A stretch of DNA of 64,000 bases from Scytonema hofmannii PCC 7110 (lineage in GTDB: Bacteria; Cyanobacteriota; Cyanobacteriia; Cyanobacteriales; Nostocaceae): positions 6,378,872 through 6,442,871 of the forward strand of contig NZ_KQ976354.1 in the NCBI RefSeq assembly GCF_000346485.2. The letters run 5' to 3'. Each line of letters begins with the position of its first letter. Positions within the stretch are counted from its first letter, which is position 1. Shown here in pieces: positions 45,981 to 54,484 of this stretch. A program made the position numbers and the translations under genes. The notes beneath the pieces are model-generated. The model made no database searches. It was not told where the DNA came from and saw only the letters and a list, made by a program, of their open reading frames with translations.

Positions 45981-46013
45981 AAAAGCTTAGTTTTGTAGAA
46001 AAACTAGGCTTTT
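45981..46013 (+). terminator. Duplicated terminator hairpin
   Basis: AAAAGCTTAGTTTT/AAAACTAGGCTTTT, diverged copy of the hairpin at 42185. Confidence 0.6.
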
Positions 46014-46047
46014 GATTATTGAAGGAATTTCCCACAACTTACAGTTA

Positions 46048-46530
46048 CTAACTCCACAGTGGATCTAATTTATCCACATCTACCATTTGTGCTTTGCCAC
46101 TTTTAAAGAAAACTCGCTTGTTCAACTTGGGGAAGTCTACAATTTCTATATCATGACGTTCGCCACCTGATAGGTAAACCAAGTCTTCATCAAATGGATT
46201 TCGCAGGTGATGAGCAACAGAGGGTGTTGGAAATCCCATAAAATCCCCTACACCCACTTCATATTCTTCGCCATCAATTTCGGCAATACCTTGACCGGAT
46301 AAAATGTAAACAAATTCTTCTTCGCTTTGATGTGAATGGTAAACAAACGATTCCTTGTGTGGTGGAATCCGAATCAAGTGAAAACCGAGGCGTTGAAAAC
46401 CTACCAAATCGCTTAACGATATGCCATGAATTTCCGAATTTGAATTGAGAGGGTGGTTCATGGACTGCTCTGGGAGTTGACGAATTTGTTCAGCACGAAA
46501 TAAGGTGAGCTTTTTGGACACTTCACTCAT
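46048..46530 (-). CDS. Cupin-domain protein
   Basis: 160 aa. GFHLIRIPPHKESFVYHSHQSEEEFVYILSGQGIAEIDGEEYEVGVGDFMGFP holds both cupin motifs with the H-x-H...E metal ligands. C-terminal FFKSGKAQMVDVDKL. Substrate unknown. Followed on the same strand by nothing but the duplicated terminator. Confidence 0.85.
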   Translation of the reverse strand: MSEVSKKLTLFRAEQIRQLPEQSMNHPLNSNSEIHGISLSDLVGFQRLGFHLIRIPPHKESFVYHSHQSEEEFVYILSGQGIAEIDGEEYEVGVGDFMGFPTPSVAHHLRNPFDEDLVYLSGGERHDIEIVDFPKLNKRVFFKSGKAQMVDVDKLDPLWS

Positions 46531-46640
46531 TGCTTTTCTCCAAATCTTGTGACGTCAAAGCAACAGAATTGGCAAATACTCTGTACTTATCATAGAGGTT
46601 CTAGTAGTAATCTTACTGAAGAAGTATCAAAAGACTAAAC

Positions 46641-47135
46641 CTAGAGAACAAATTTTACTTTATACTTTGTCGTAGCGATTTCAATAGCTTTTTCAATGTC
46701 AGTAGGAGTGGGGGGAGCTAAAAGGCTGGGCTTTTCTTCCTCACTCATGGGTTCTTTCACTGGAAGCCCTACTTCTGCGAAAAACTGTTCGGGTCCTGCT
46801 GGTGTAACCCACATCAAGATTTTTGCAGGATTTGACCCAATATTCTTAAAACTGTGACACTGACCTCTAGAAAAGTGAAGGAAGTTACCAGAAGTAGCGA
46901 CGATAGTTTGCTCCTCTTGCTGGTACTCAATTTCACCTTCTAGAATATAGTGAGCTTCGTCCGCTTCGTCATGAATGTGGGGTGGTATAGTGCTTTGCGG
47001 TTGCATCACCATTTCTAATAGCGCATACGCCCCGCTTGTACTTTCCCCAGTTGCCAAAAAGGTGTATAAATCACCCAGCACTAAATATGCGGAACTGCTA
47101 CTTTGCTGAACTAATCCGGATTTGAAGTTAACCAT
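46641..47135 (-). CDS. Cupin-domain protein (quercetinase-like fold)
   Basis: 164 aa. QSTIPPHIHDEADEAHYILEGEIEYQQEEQTIVATSGNFLHFSRGQCHSFKNIG contains H-x-H...E and the second-motif His. The upstream about 150 bp is nearly the same as that of the VOC gene at 48773-49240, suggesting common control. Confidence 0.85.
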   Translation of the reverse strand: MVNFKSGLVQQSSSSAYLVLGDLYTFLATGESTSGAYALLEMVMQPQSTIPPHIHDEADEAHYILEGEIEYQQEEQTIVATSGNFLHFSRGQCHSFKNIGSNPAKILMWVTPAGPEQFFAEVGLPVKEPMSEEEKPSLLAPPTPTDIEKAIEIATTKYKVKFVL

Positions 47136-47140
47136 TTTGA

Positions 47141-47290
47141 TTCTCCTTCTTTGAAAAAAGTTGCTTTTAAACTTTAGTTTCCGCGCATTGTCGTGCGCTC
47201 CTCAAGCAAGTGCTCGACTAAATTAACATTAAGCTATCTATTGAAAAAGAACAGTCAGAAAAAGTCTTAAATCATCAGTATTTTGTAGTT
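47141..47290 (-). promoter_or_regulatory. Upstream region duplicated before cupin and VOC genes
   Basis: About 80% identical by eye to 49271-49421, with long exact segments (GAAAAAAGTTGCTTTTAAAC, TTTAGTTTCCGCGCATTGTC, AGTATTTTGTAGTT). It stands directly upstream of the cupin start at 47135. Confidence 0.7.
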
Positions 47291-47419
47291 CGTGGATTTA
47301 GGGGGATCTAAGACGCGTGAAAACAAGCATCAGAGTAATGCACAGATTAGCTACTCTTATTTTTCTACCCAGGGACACTTCTAACTTAATGTCACTGGGT
47401 TTATTGGTTTATACTGGCA

Positions 47420-47740
47420 TTAAAGCAGCTTTGTTAAAGCTGTTGTGAATGTTTCATAAGGGGTTACCCCAACAATGGTTTCCATGAGAGTTCCATTTTT
47501 GTAAATCATGACTGTGGGGATACTGCGAATGCCCAATCTTTTAGCAAGGCTTTGGTTCTGGTCAAGGTCTACCTTGACTACTTTTGCACGGTCTTCATAT
47601 TCTTCAGCTAATTTATCTATTAAAGGAGCAATCATCTTACAAGGTCCACACCAAGTTGCCGTAAAATCACACACAACTGGTTCGTTGCCTTTTAAAAGTG
47701 AATCAAATTCTGGTTCAGTGATGTATTCAACAGTTGTCAT
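47420..47740 (-). CDS. trxA: Thioredoxin
   Basis: 106 aa, standard length. CDFTATWCGPCKMIAPLIDKLAEEY has the WCGPCK redox site; KVDLDQNQSLAKRLGIRSIPTVMIYKNG contains the cis-Pro. Cytosolic disulphide reductase. It stands alone, with 460 bp of empty sequence upstream. The symbol is a generic one; cyanobacteria have several thioredoxins. Confidence 0.93.
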   Translation of the reverse strand: MTTVEYITEPEFDSLLKGNEPVVCDFTATWCGPCKMIAPLIDKLAEEYEDRAKVVKVDLDQNQSLAKRLGIRSIPTVMIYKNGTLMETIVGVTPYETFTTALTKLL

Positions 47741-48201
47741 AGATACTCCTTATTTATTAATGCTTGAATATTGTTTGTAGTTCATAAAAGTTAGTATAAA
47801 GCAACTTGAAGATAGATTTTAATTTGAACGCTATTTTTTTAATAGACAAGCACCGTACACATGGAATTCCTGACCTGTCTGGTCTAACTTGCTTTTATCA
47901 AATCGCGATCGGGTGTGTACAGGCATCAACTCATGATAATCATTTCCCAAGGTCACGCTTGAGATAGAGTTTTTTTGACAAAAATAAGCTGAAGATGAAA
48001 TTTGACAGTGCGATTACTATGAGTCGATTTGTATTTCGGCTCTTGCGTACTTAACGTGCTAAATGGAGGTTTTTTGAAGTGATTTAGATAATAGTAAGCG
48101 CCAAAGGTTCAGGAGAAAAGAAATGTGCCTCTTGCAGTAAATCCGAATCTTCTGTACCTAAATGGACATACTTTTAGTTTTTATTTGCTTGATTTTACTT
48201 A
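47741..48201. other. Gene-free stretch upstream of thioredoxin
   Basis: 461 bp without a plausible gene. The right half contains AT-rich sequence and one TTGACA-like hexamer but no clear promoter or repeat. Confidence 0.4.
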
Positions 48202-48471
48202 TCAACTTTTATTTTTATAGACCTCTCCCCGACCAGCCACTTTGATCGCAGTAACTAACAATACATCGTCTTCTATTTCATAAACTACTCGATAACTTCC
48301 AATTTTAATTCGGTAGGTATTTTCTTCGCCTTTCAACTTTTTCACCCCACTAGGGCGAGGTTCTGTGGCTAAAGCATCTATTTTTGGTTGTATACGGTCT
48401 TGCAAGTCTTGAGGTAATTTCTTAAACATCTTTCTTGCACTAGGAGAGAATTTAACTGTGTAAGTCATCAA
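48202..48471 (-). CDS. ParE/RelE-type toxin
   Basis: 89 aa. YTVKFSPSARKMFKKLPQDLQDRI, PRPSGVKKLKGEENTYRIKIGSYRVVYEI and LLVTAIKVAGRGEVYK are the standard RelE-fold pattern. It abuts the antitoxin gene with no gap (48471/48472). Confidence 0.9.
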   Translation of the reverse strand: MMTYTVKFSPSARKMFKKLPQDLQDRIQPKIDALATEPRPSGVKKLKGEENTYRIKIGSYRVVYEIEDDVLLVTAIKVAGRGEVYKNKS

Positions 48472-48711
48472 TTAAGCCACGTCTTGTTTTCTCTCTTCAG
48501 CAATTTCTTTTTTAATTTCTTCCCAAGAGAATGTACCGTGTAAGCGGATCTCTTCTCTGGCTTCTTTAACAGATTTTAAATCCTCTTCATCCTCTTCATC
48601 TTCAATGTTTTGTAAGAGTGCGAGTATTTCATCTAAGGTACAGTCATAAGCTTGATTTAGCAGTACGTTGATAGCTTTGATTATTTCTTGTCTTTCGTGT
48701 TCTGTTTTCAT
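48472..48711 (-). CDS. Antitoxin partner of the RelE/ParE toxin
   Basis: 79 aa, acidic, helical (RQEIIKAINVLLNQAYDCTLDEILALLQNIEDEEDEEDLKS...). Immediately upstream of the toxin, the usual order. No DNA-binding motif is evident. Confidence 0.8.
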   Translation of the reverse strand: MKTEHERQEIIKAINVLLNQAYDCTLDEILALLQNIEDEEDEEDLKSVKEAREEIRLHGTFSWEEIKKEIAEERKQDVA

Positions 48712-48772
48712 TATTTAACTCTACAATCCCATCCCCATCATGACAGCCGTATAGCACTAGTATAGTTGTCAT

Positions 48773-49240
48773 TTAAAAAGTTTTCTCCACAGTTAACCCA
48801 ATTTCCTGCCCATAGGATAGTTCAAGAGTATGACCATCTGGATCTCGCAAAAAAGCCCAGTACCCGACAGGATAACCAGAATCTTCTTGCTCCCCAAGTA
48901 GCACACCTTCCTGTCGCGCTCTCTCACACAGAGCATCCATGTCCTCACGACTCTTACAACCAACCCCAAGATGTGCAAAAGGTGAAAGAATGGGATGTAC
49001 TGAATCTGTCTGAATGAGAACGATTACGAATGGACGCGTGCGATAACTTCGTTGCGCTTCGCGATAAGCCGGGTACGGCTTGCGCCAAGGGCGATCGCAT
49101 ATCCACACAACAGCCACGCCTGTTTCTGCATCAATGCGACTATGAAGAACCTCCATTCTCGCATAGGTGGAATAAAATTTGATACTGCGCTCAACATCTG
49201 AGACAGGGAGCGCTATATGAGTCAGTCCAATATCACTCAT
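48773..49240 (-). CDS. VOC-family (glyoxalase/bleomycin-resistance-like) protein
   Basis: 155 aa. IGLTHIALPVSDVERSIKFYSTYARM (first beta-alpha unit, metal His) and YWAFLRDPDGHTLELSYGQ (Glu ligand) are the VOC hallmarks. Function could be lyase, dioxygenase or binding protein. Shares its upstream region with the cupin gene at 46641. Confidence 0.85.
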   Translation of the reverse strand: MSDIGLTHIALPVSDVERSIKFYSTYARMEVLHSRIDAETGVAVVWICDRPWRKPYPAYREAQRSYRTRPFVIVLIQTDSVHPILSPFAHLGVGCKSREDMDALCERARQEGVLLGEQEDSGYPVGYWAFLRDPDGHTLELSYGQEIGLTVEKTF

Positions 49241-49270
49241 TGTAAAATTCTCTCGTACAATATTAAGGTT

Positions 49271-49421
49271 TCTTGCTTTGAAAAAAGTTGCTTTTAAACT
49301 TTAGTTTCCGCGCATTGTCTTGCGCTCTTCCAGCAAGCGATCGAATAAATCAACATTAAGCTTTTCTTTGAAAAAAAACAGTCTGAAAAAGTCTGAAATT
49401 ATAAGTATTTTGTAGTTAGCT
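49271..49421 (-). promoter_or_regulatory. Second copy of the duplicated upstream region
   Basis: Homologous to 47141-47290, directly upstream of the VOC gene. Beyond 49421 the two regions diverge. Confidence 0.7.
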
Positions 49422-49488
49422 TCTCTTAATCTGGTTAGATTTAGTCAGAAATATTCCACTGAGGACTGCACCAGAAACTTGGATATCT

Positions 49489-49635
49489 TTATCCGCTAAT
49501 TATTTCGTAATAGGTAATGATGCTGATGTTGATTTTGCCATATTCTTTAATATATGCATCAAAGTTTTCAACTACCAGGGGGTGATTGCGAAAAAATAAG
49601 GATAAAATGTTGGTATCAACCAGGGCTGGTTTCAT
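49489..49635 (-). pseudogene. Truncated PIN-domain (VapC-like) gene
   Basis: 48 aa from ATG 49635: KPALVDTNILSLFFRNHPLV and SIITYYEIISG, the first third of a PIN toxin up to the first Glu, then a stop. The other two thirds, with the remaining catalytic acids, are missing. Confidence 0.7.
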
Positions 49636-49760
49636 CGCTTCTTCTCCCCAAAAAAGCTTGCTGGCGACGTGCAATTATTTCTTCACTGAAGTCAGCAAAT
49701 GTTTCATCTGACATATCGCTCCAGCAACCAGCGAACTGCATAATTTTTTCGGGTGTATCT
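49616..49760 (-). pseudogene. Antitoxin fragment cut by a MITE
   Basis: Minus-strand frame reads EPDTPEKIMQFAGCWSDMSD, ETFADFSEEIIARRQQAFLG to a stop at 49618, overlapping the start of the PIN gene as in vapBC operons. Upstream it is interrupted at 49761 by the inverted repeat of a MITE. Confidence 0.65.
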
Positions 49761-49947
49761 GGCTCTTCCGCACTTAGTGGGCCAAATTATCAATAAGCTT
49801 CGTATCTGAACCTGATTATATGGGATTTCAAGGCGCTGACTAAGTGCTTTATGGACAAATCTAGCTGAGATAACGCTTGAAAAGCTGAGTACACAAAGCT
49901 TTCAAGAAAGTTTTAGATGAAATTAGCCCACTAAGTACGGAAGAGCC
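49761..49947. repeat. 187-bp MITE with GGCTCTTCCG ends
   Basis: Ends GGCTCTTCCGCACTTAGTGG at 49761 and the inverted TAGCCCACTAAGTACGGAAGAGCC region ending at 49947. The TIR is 28 bp with two mismatches. No ORF. Probably mobilised by an IS with the same ends elsewhere in the genome. Confidence 0.75.
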
Positions 49948-49962
49948 AAAATTTCATCTTCG

Positions 49963-50061
49963 ATGATTAGAGAACTTTTAGCTGGACGTTACGAAATCAT
50001 TAGACCCATCCTAAAACTCGCAAGCCACTATCTGGTGGCAGATCGCACCTCCAAACTGTAG
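49963..50061 (+). pseudogene. Remnant of a serine/threonine kinase start
   Basis: Reads MIRELLAGRYEIIRPIL then SHYLVADRTSK and a stop. LLAGRYEII-x-x-I...YLV-x-D is the N-lobe start of cyanobacterial Ser/Thr kinases; the Gly-rich loop between is lost. Only about 33 codons. Confidence 0.4.
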
Positions 50062-50074
50062 TCAAAATATAAGC

Positions 50075-50168
50075 CAATACAGTTCAGTTAAGCAGTTATT
50101 TAGAAACCCGGTATCTTGAAGATACCGGGTTTGGTGCTCCCCTCGCGACCCTTAACTGAACCGTATTG
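50075..50168. repeat. MITE related to the IS4-type ends
   Basis: CAATACAGTTCAGTTAAG at 50075 and its inverted counterpart ending at 50168, with a central hairpin AAACCCGGTATCTT/AAGATACCGGGTTT. Related to the MITE at 42257-42347. The remaining stretch to 50399 shows no convincing gene. Confidence 0.6.
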
Positions 50169-50399
50169 AAATATAAGCCACACTACAGTAAGCAGTGTGG
50201 CGAAGTTTAAATATAGAGCGCACAAAATATAAAGTAAAATTGATAAGCGTTTTTAGTTGTTTGTTGTCCTTGTGGACATCTGTTACTACAAAAGAGCATT
50301 GTGGCATTCCAGATGAAGAGCGAATATTTCTAGCAACGGCTCGCCTGCCCTCACGAAGTGTTTGTAATTCAAATAGAAATGCTATATTAATATGAGTTA

Positions 50400-50999
50400 T
50401 TAACCACTGCACATCCAAACCAGTTTACCTAACAGGTTAGATACAGGCTCTAAGGAATAATCTTTAAAATCCACTGTTATTTGTTTTTGTTCGAGTTTGA
50501 GAAATCGCCATAACAATCCGTTACTAACACAACCGTAAATAAGTAATGATTCTTCTCCTGCTTGCTGATTAAATTGTTGTGCTGCAACCATTTCTGCCAT
50601 ACATTGTCCCATACCACTGTTAATATCTGCTTTTTTCGCTTCTACCAACACAACAACCGGAGACTCAACTTCTAATTGTTCAGGCGACCGACTAATTAGA
50701 AAATCACACACTCCCGATAGTCCAACTTCAGGATTAACGGTAAATTCCTGCCCTGAAAATAAGCTGATTTGTCGCTTAAGATACTTTCTAACTTCAACTA
50801 AAATTGGGCTAATTAGTAATTCAGATTTTGCTTTTTCACTTGGTAGCGCAACCGCAAGTGGAAGATTTTCTGATAATACCTCCAATAATGTAGAAGTTGG
50901 TGCAACTGGAGAAATTTCAGGGAAAAATGTTACACCTTCAATTGTCTGAATTCCAAATGCCTGCTTAACTTTACCAACCGTAAAATCGCTGTATGCCAT
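50400..50999 (-). CDS. Hypothetical protein with PD-(D/E)XK-like core
   Basis: 199 aa. SGVCDFLISRSPEQLEVESPVVVLVEAKKADINSGMGQCMAEMVAA has the D...E-x-K arrangement of nuclease-like folds (GVCDFL, VEAKK). Widespread in cyanobacteria as a conserved hypothetical. Whether it cuts DNA is unknown. Stands alone. Confidence 0.65.
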   Translation of the reverse strand: MAYSDFTVGKVKQAFGIQTIEGVTFFPEISPVAPTSTLLEVLSENLPLAVALPSEKAKSELLISPILVEVRKYLKRQISLFSGQEFTVNPEVGLSGVCDFLISRSPEQLEVESPVVVLVEAKKADINSGMGQCMAEMVAAQQFNQQAGEESLLIYGCVSNGLLWRFLKLEQKQITVDFKDYSLEPVSNLLGKLVWMCSG

Positions 51000-51351
51000 G
51001 AGGTTTCACTTGTTACCTAATAACATTTTAACTCACATTCCGCTAGGGCAAACGCATTAAAATTTGTCAAAAATGAACTTGACAAAAATACGTGTATATG
51101 AGTTGTTTGGTGGTCGGAGATTTGGCGGCTAGGCAGCATCTGCCTGATTATGTGATTAATTAACTGCATAAGCTGACTGTACTAACATCCATATATAAAC
51201 AATGATGTAAAAAATATAGGCAAAGCATAAATCTTTGTACTATATTTTGGTGCATCACACAAAACACATATTGTGAGAGTACCAGGAATTCCAGAATGGT
51301 TCTTTGACAATGTTAAACAAAGATAAAATTTAATCAGGGATTTATCAAGTC
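51000..51351. other. Upstream region of the GMC-cupin operon
   Basis: 352 bp without a gene. AT-rich near 51190-51260 (TACTATATTTTGG near 51239). The operon promoter should lie here; no certain hexamers. The ATG at 51352 lacks a strong ribosome-binding site. Confidence 0.4.
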
Positions 51352-52425
51352 ATGTCTGTTCAAATCTTAGAACTAGATGACCAGTACGTACTCAATCATT
51401 GCACTAAGTTTTTAGCTCAGAAAAATGCAGCCCCCCGCCATAACTTCGGTCAGTTTAAGGATGACGACTTGCGAGTGCGTGTCGGTGAATCCTGGCGATT
51501 TCCCATCATTGACACCTACAGCGATGGAATAGACGCCACGAAATACTATGACCGAAACCGAGTTACATTTGTTTACCAACAACAGGGGGAAACATCCCCA
51601 GATCGAGTTACCGTCATCGGGACATTTGCAAATCTTTACGAACCCATTCCCTTAAAAAATATTAAATTTTTAGGAGAACCTACAAGCTATTATGCTGTAT
51701 CAGTTCTCGTACCCAAAGGTGAAGTTCATACATATAAATTCATAGTCGATAATCAAGCAATTCCAGACCCAATTAACCCTCAAAGAGTCATTCTCGACAA
51801 TGGAAAAGAATGGTCTCGCTTTTTCACCGATTTTTGCACTCAACCGCTCAATTTTGATGATTGGGAATACGTCATTTTGCAGCGTTTAGTAGACCATATT
51901 TTGCCTTTCCGCACAGAAGAAGGACAAAACTTTGTCAACCGTTATTACAATTCTTTAGACCGTCAACAGGCAGAAACTCAAGTCCCTTATGCCTATAAAT
52001 TAGACGAATCTGTTGGGGCGACAAATTTCATCGACAACATATTAGCACGAGAAGAAAACCACTATCTCATTGACTACAAAATTTGCCTCGAACAAATAGA
52101 CCGAGTTCTCCGTCAGCGCAATCCTTTCGTAGACCCGAACGAAATGCCTCGCGAAATGTACGTTGAACTGTACAAAGAGATGTCAACCGACAACGTCAAT
52201 GGCTGGGACAAAAGCAAATATAGCAGTCCCCTCCACTTCTTGAGATTGTTGCGCCGTCACACCTATACGGGTGCTTTTGCCCATCCCAAGTATGGCGGTA
52301 ATGTTGGTGCTGCTGGGTGGGCTTATCTGGCGGAAAGATTGCGCGATGAAAATGGAAAAACCCAGTTTGACTGGCGCAGGTCAATTGAAAAACCCCTTGG
52401 TGTCAACAGTGATTATCACGGTTAA
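51352..52425 (+). CDS. Gluconate 2-dehydrogenase subunit 3-like protein with N-terminal E-set domain
   Basis: 357 aa. Residues about 55-165 look like an immunoglobulin-like/CBM48-type domain (RNRVTFVYQQQGETSPDRVTVIGTFANLY...VHTYKFIVDNQAIPDPINP). The C-terminal part (about 180-350) resembles the small helical subunit of membrane gluconate dehydrogenases (YGGNVGAAGWAYLAERL). Such subunits assist export or assembly of the GMC flavoprotein encoded next, 15 bp downstream. No Tat signal is seen here. Confidence 0.65.
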   Translation: MSVQILELDDQYVLNHCTKFLAQKNAAPRHNFGQFKDDDLRVRVGESWRFPIIDTYSDGIDATKYYDRNRVTFVYQQQGETSPDRVTVIGTFANLYEPIPLKNIKFLGEPTSYYAVSVLVPKGEVHTYKFIVDNQAIPDPINPQRVILDNGKEWSRFFTDFCTQPLNFDDWEYVILQRLVDHILPFRTEEGQNFVNRYYNSLDRQQAETQVPYAYKLDESVGATNFIDNILAREENHYLIDYKICLEQIDRVLRQRNPFVDPNEMPREMYVELYKEMSTDNVNGWDKSKYSSPLHFLRLLRRHTYTGAFAHPKYGGNVGAAGWAYLAERLRDENGKTQFDWRRSIEKPLGVNSDYHG

Positions 52426-52440
52426 AAAAGGTATCGGTTT

Positions 52441-53325
52441 ATGCAAACACAATTTGATGTTGTCATTATCGGAAGTGGTGCAGGTGGTGCGCCTATCGCT
52501 CATACATTAGTCCAAGCTGGAAAATCGGTACTCATTCTGGAAAAAGGTCCACTGTTAAAACCGCAGTATCAAAACCCTGACGGATTGAGCGATTTCAAAC
52601 GCGATGAACTGTTTGCTGATGGACCAGCAAAACGTATTAACCATAATGTTGCCAACAGGGGTGAAGCATTTTATTCCAGCCACGTGGAACCTGACATTAA
52701 TGATGAACCCCATATTTACGAAGACAATGGGAAGCAACTTGCGACTATTGAAGGTTATACGGCTCAAGTCGTTGGTGGTGGGACTCAACTCTATGGTGCT
52801 GTATCCTTGAGATTTACCCCTCTAGATTTGCGCTTGCAAAGCTTCAACGCCGGACGCACAGATTTGAAGAACGATCCCAAGGGCGATGTGCAAACAGAAG
52901 CGCGGGATTGGGCAATTAGTTATGAGGATTTGGAACCGTACTACGCCAAAGCCGAACATTTGGTAGGTATCAACGGGACTCGACAAAACCAACTCAAACC
53001 TTTCAGCAGCGATCGCTATCAGCCACCTCTAGAACCAAACCCTATTAGCAGTTATGCCAAAATCGGTATGGAATGGCTGGGCAAAACCACAGGAAATAAA
53101 GAACCAGTTCTACCCTACCGCACTCCATTGGCAGTGATTACTCGCGATCACGAACCTAGCGATCGCAAGGACTCGGTGTTAGACCCAAATTGTCGTGCTT
53201 GGGACTTTGACAACTTGTATGTAACGGATGGTTCCTTCATGCCAACATCAGGGAGTGCTAACCCTACCCTCACTATCCAAGCAAATTCCTTCCGCGTAGC
53301 TGACGAATTACTTAAGAGGCTTTAA
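52441..53325 (+). CDS. GMC-family oxidoreductase with large internal deletion
   Basis: 294 aa; the family has 500-600. The N-terminal FAD fold is intact (FDVVIIGSGAGGAPIAHTLVQAGKSVLILEKG, QVVGGGTQLYGAVSLRF) and the C-terminus too (NLYVTDGSFMPTSGSANPTLTIQANSFRVAD). The middle is missing after PYRTPLAVITRDHEPSDRKD, near codon 240: about 250 residues of substrate domain. The deletion is in frame, so a shortened protein is possible but is unlikely to oxidise its substrate. The next gene starts 4 bp after its stop. Confidence 0.85.
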   Translation: MQTQFDVVIIGSGAGGAPIAHTLVQAGKSVLILEKGPLLKPQYQNPDGLSDFKRDELFADGPAKRINHNVANRGEAFYSSHVEPDINDEPHIYEDNGKQLATIEGYTAQVVGGGTQLYGAVSLRFTPLDLRLQSFNAGRTDLKNDPKGDVQTEARDWAISYEDLEPYYAKAEHLVGINGTRQNQLKPFSSDRYQPPLEPNPISSYAKIGMEWLGKTTGNKEPVLPYRTPLAVITRDHEPSDRKDSVLDPNCRAWDFDNLYVTDGSFMPTSGSANPTLTIQANSFRVADELLKRL

Positions 53326-53329
53326 TCCG

Positions 53330-54466
53330 ATGGACCCAAAATTTAACGAGATTTTCACTAGCCCGTGGAATGAGGTTTTTAAGGTTGTCTCTTTCCCGGA
53401 TCGCATTTACCACGCCCAATATCTGAATGCAACTCGTTGTTCGCGATACCGTTATAACGTGCAAGAAGTGCGCTCTTATTTAGATATTATTGTTTTGAAG
53501 GGTGAAGTTTACTTGGATGGGCAGTTTTTGTGTAACTTTTTGCGGGTGGAGTACAAGAGCAGTCGTCTGGTAGAACAATCGCGGGAGAAAAAGCGGCTTG
53601 TTGAGGATGAATTGATTGGCTGGATTAAGGTGATCCCCGAAAATCGGGAGAATATTGCTGAAGCCAGAGTCAAGTTGCACTATTGCCATTGGACGGATGC
53701 TTATCAAGTGGAGATTTGGGAAACTCTTGAACCGCCAGGTAACACCAGCCATGACTACCGAGTTCTCGACCAAATGGGTTACAATCGACCAATTACAAGA
53801 GTTCGAGAGTTTAGTCCGGCTTTGCAAGATATCAAAGCAATCAAACAAGTAGAGTTGGCTTTTCGTGAGAGCGATCGCCACTTGCCTATGGGTTATCCCA
53901 TCAGCGATAATAATGCTGCTTGGGACAACGGCTATGGGAGCACGCACCAAGAACCTCGCAATCCAGAACCTAGTGCTCCAGAAAATACCGTTTTAGATCA
54001 AAATTACCTCCTCAATTTCCAACGTGGTTGGTTCTTGCAAACCCAAGACATCGAACCCGTGCGCTACCGTGATGTCATGATGAACCATTACGACCCAGCA
54101 AGTCAAAACATTGTTGAAATGCGCTGGGTTGTGCAACGAGAACTGGGCGGTTCCATGGTATTTTTCCATGAAGTCACTGTTCCTCCTGGAGCAGAGCATG
54201 GCGCTCATCAACACATCGGTTCTGAAGAACTTTATTACATCACGGAAGGTGAAGGAATTGCCTATCTTCGTGTTGGGGACGATCCAGCAACAGATAAATA
54301 CCCAACAGTTGAACGTGACGTTATGGGATTGGGTAAAAAAGAATTCAAAGAACTCCCTGTCAAATCCGGGAGTGTCGTCTTCACCAAGAGCGGCGGAATG
54401 CACGGTATTCGCAACTCCAGCACTCAACCACTGAAGTTTGTCGCTTTCCTTTATCACACTGTATAA
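53330..54466 (+). CDS. Cupin-domain protein of the GMC operon (1)
   Basis: 378 aa. N-terminal 220 residues are unfamiliar; the C-terminal cupin (about 260-378) has FHEVTVPPGAEHGAHQHIGSEELYYITEGEGIAYLRVG and SGGMHGIRNSSTQPLKFVAFL. His-x-His...Glu ligands are present, so metal binding is likely. Paralogous in layout to the next gene; together with the GMC enzyme may process a sugar-like or polyketide substrate. Confidence 0.75.
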   Translation: MDPKFNEIFTSPWNEVFKVVSFPDRIYHAQYLNATRCSRYRYNVQEVRSYLDIIVLKGEVYLDGQFLCNFLRVEYKSSRLVEQSREKKRLVEDELIGWIKVIPENRENIAEARVKLHYCHWTDAYQVEIWETLEPPGNTSHDYRVLDQMGYNRPITRVREFSPALQDIKAIKQVELAFRESDRHLPMGYPISDNNAAWDNGYGSTHQEPRNPEPSAPENTVLDQNYLLNFQRGWFLQTQDIEPVRYRDVMMNHYDPASQNIVEMRWVVQRELGGSMVFFHEVTVPPGAEHGAHQHIGSEELYYITEGEGIAYLRVGDDPATDKYPTVERDVMGLGKKEFKELPVKSGSVVFTKSGGMHGIRNSSTQPLKFVAFLYHTV

Positions 54467-54484
54467 AATCTACCTTTCATCCTC

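Noticed and set aside
47367..47400. Terminator hairpin after thioredoxin
   Set aside because: The 11-bp stem is real but lacks a T-tract on the minus strand, so I do not list it as a terminator.
50152..50418. 88-aa minus-strand ORF and 66-aa plus-strand ORF
   Set aside because: Overlap each other and a MITE end; neither has motifs or start signals.
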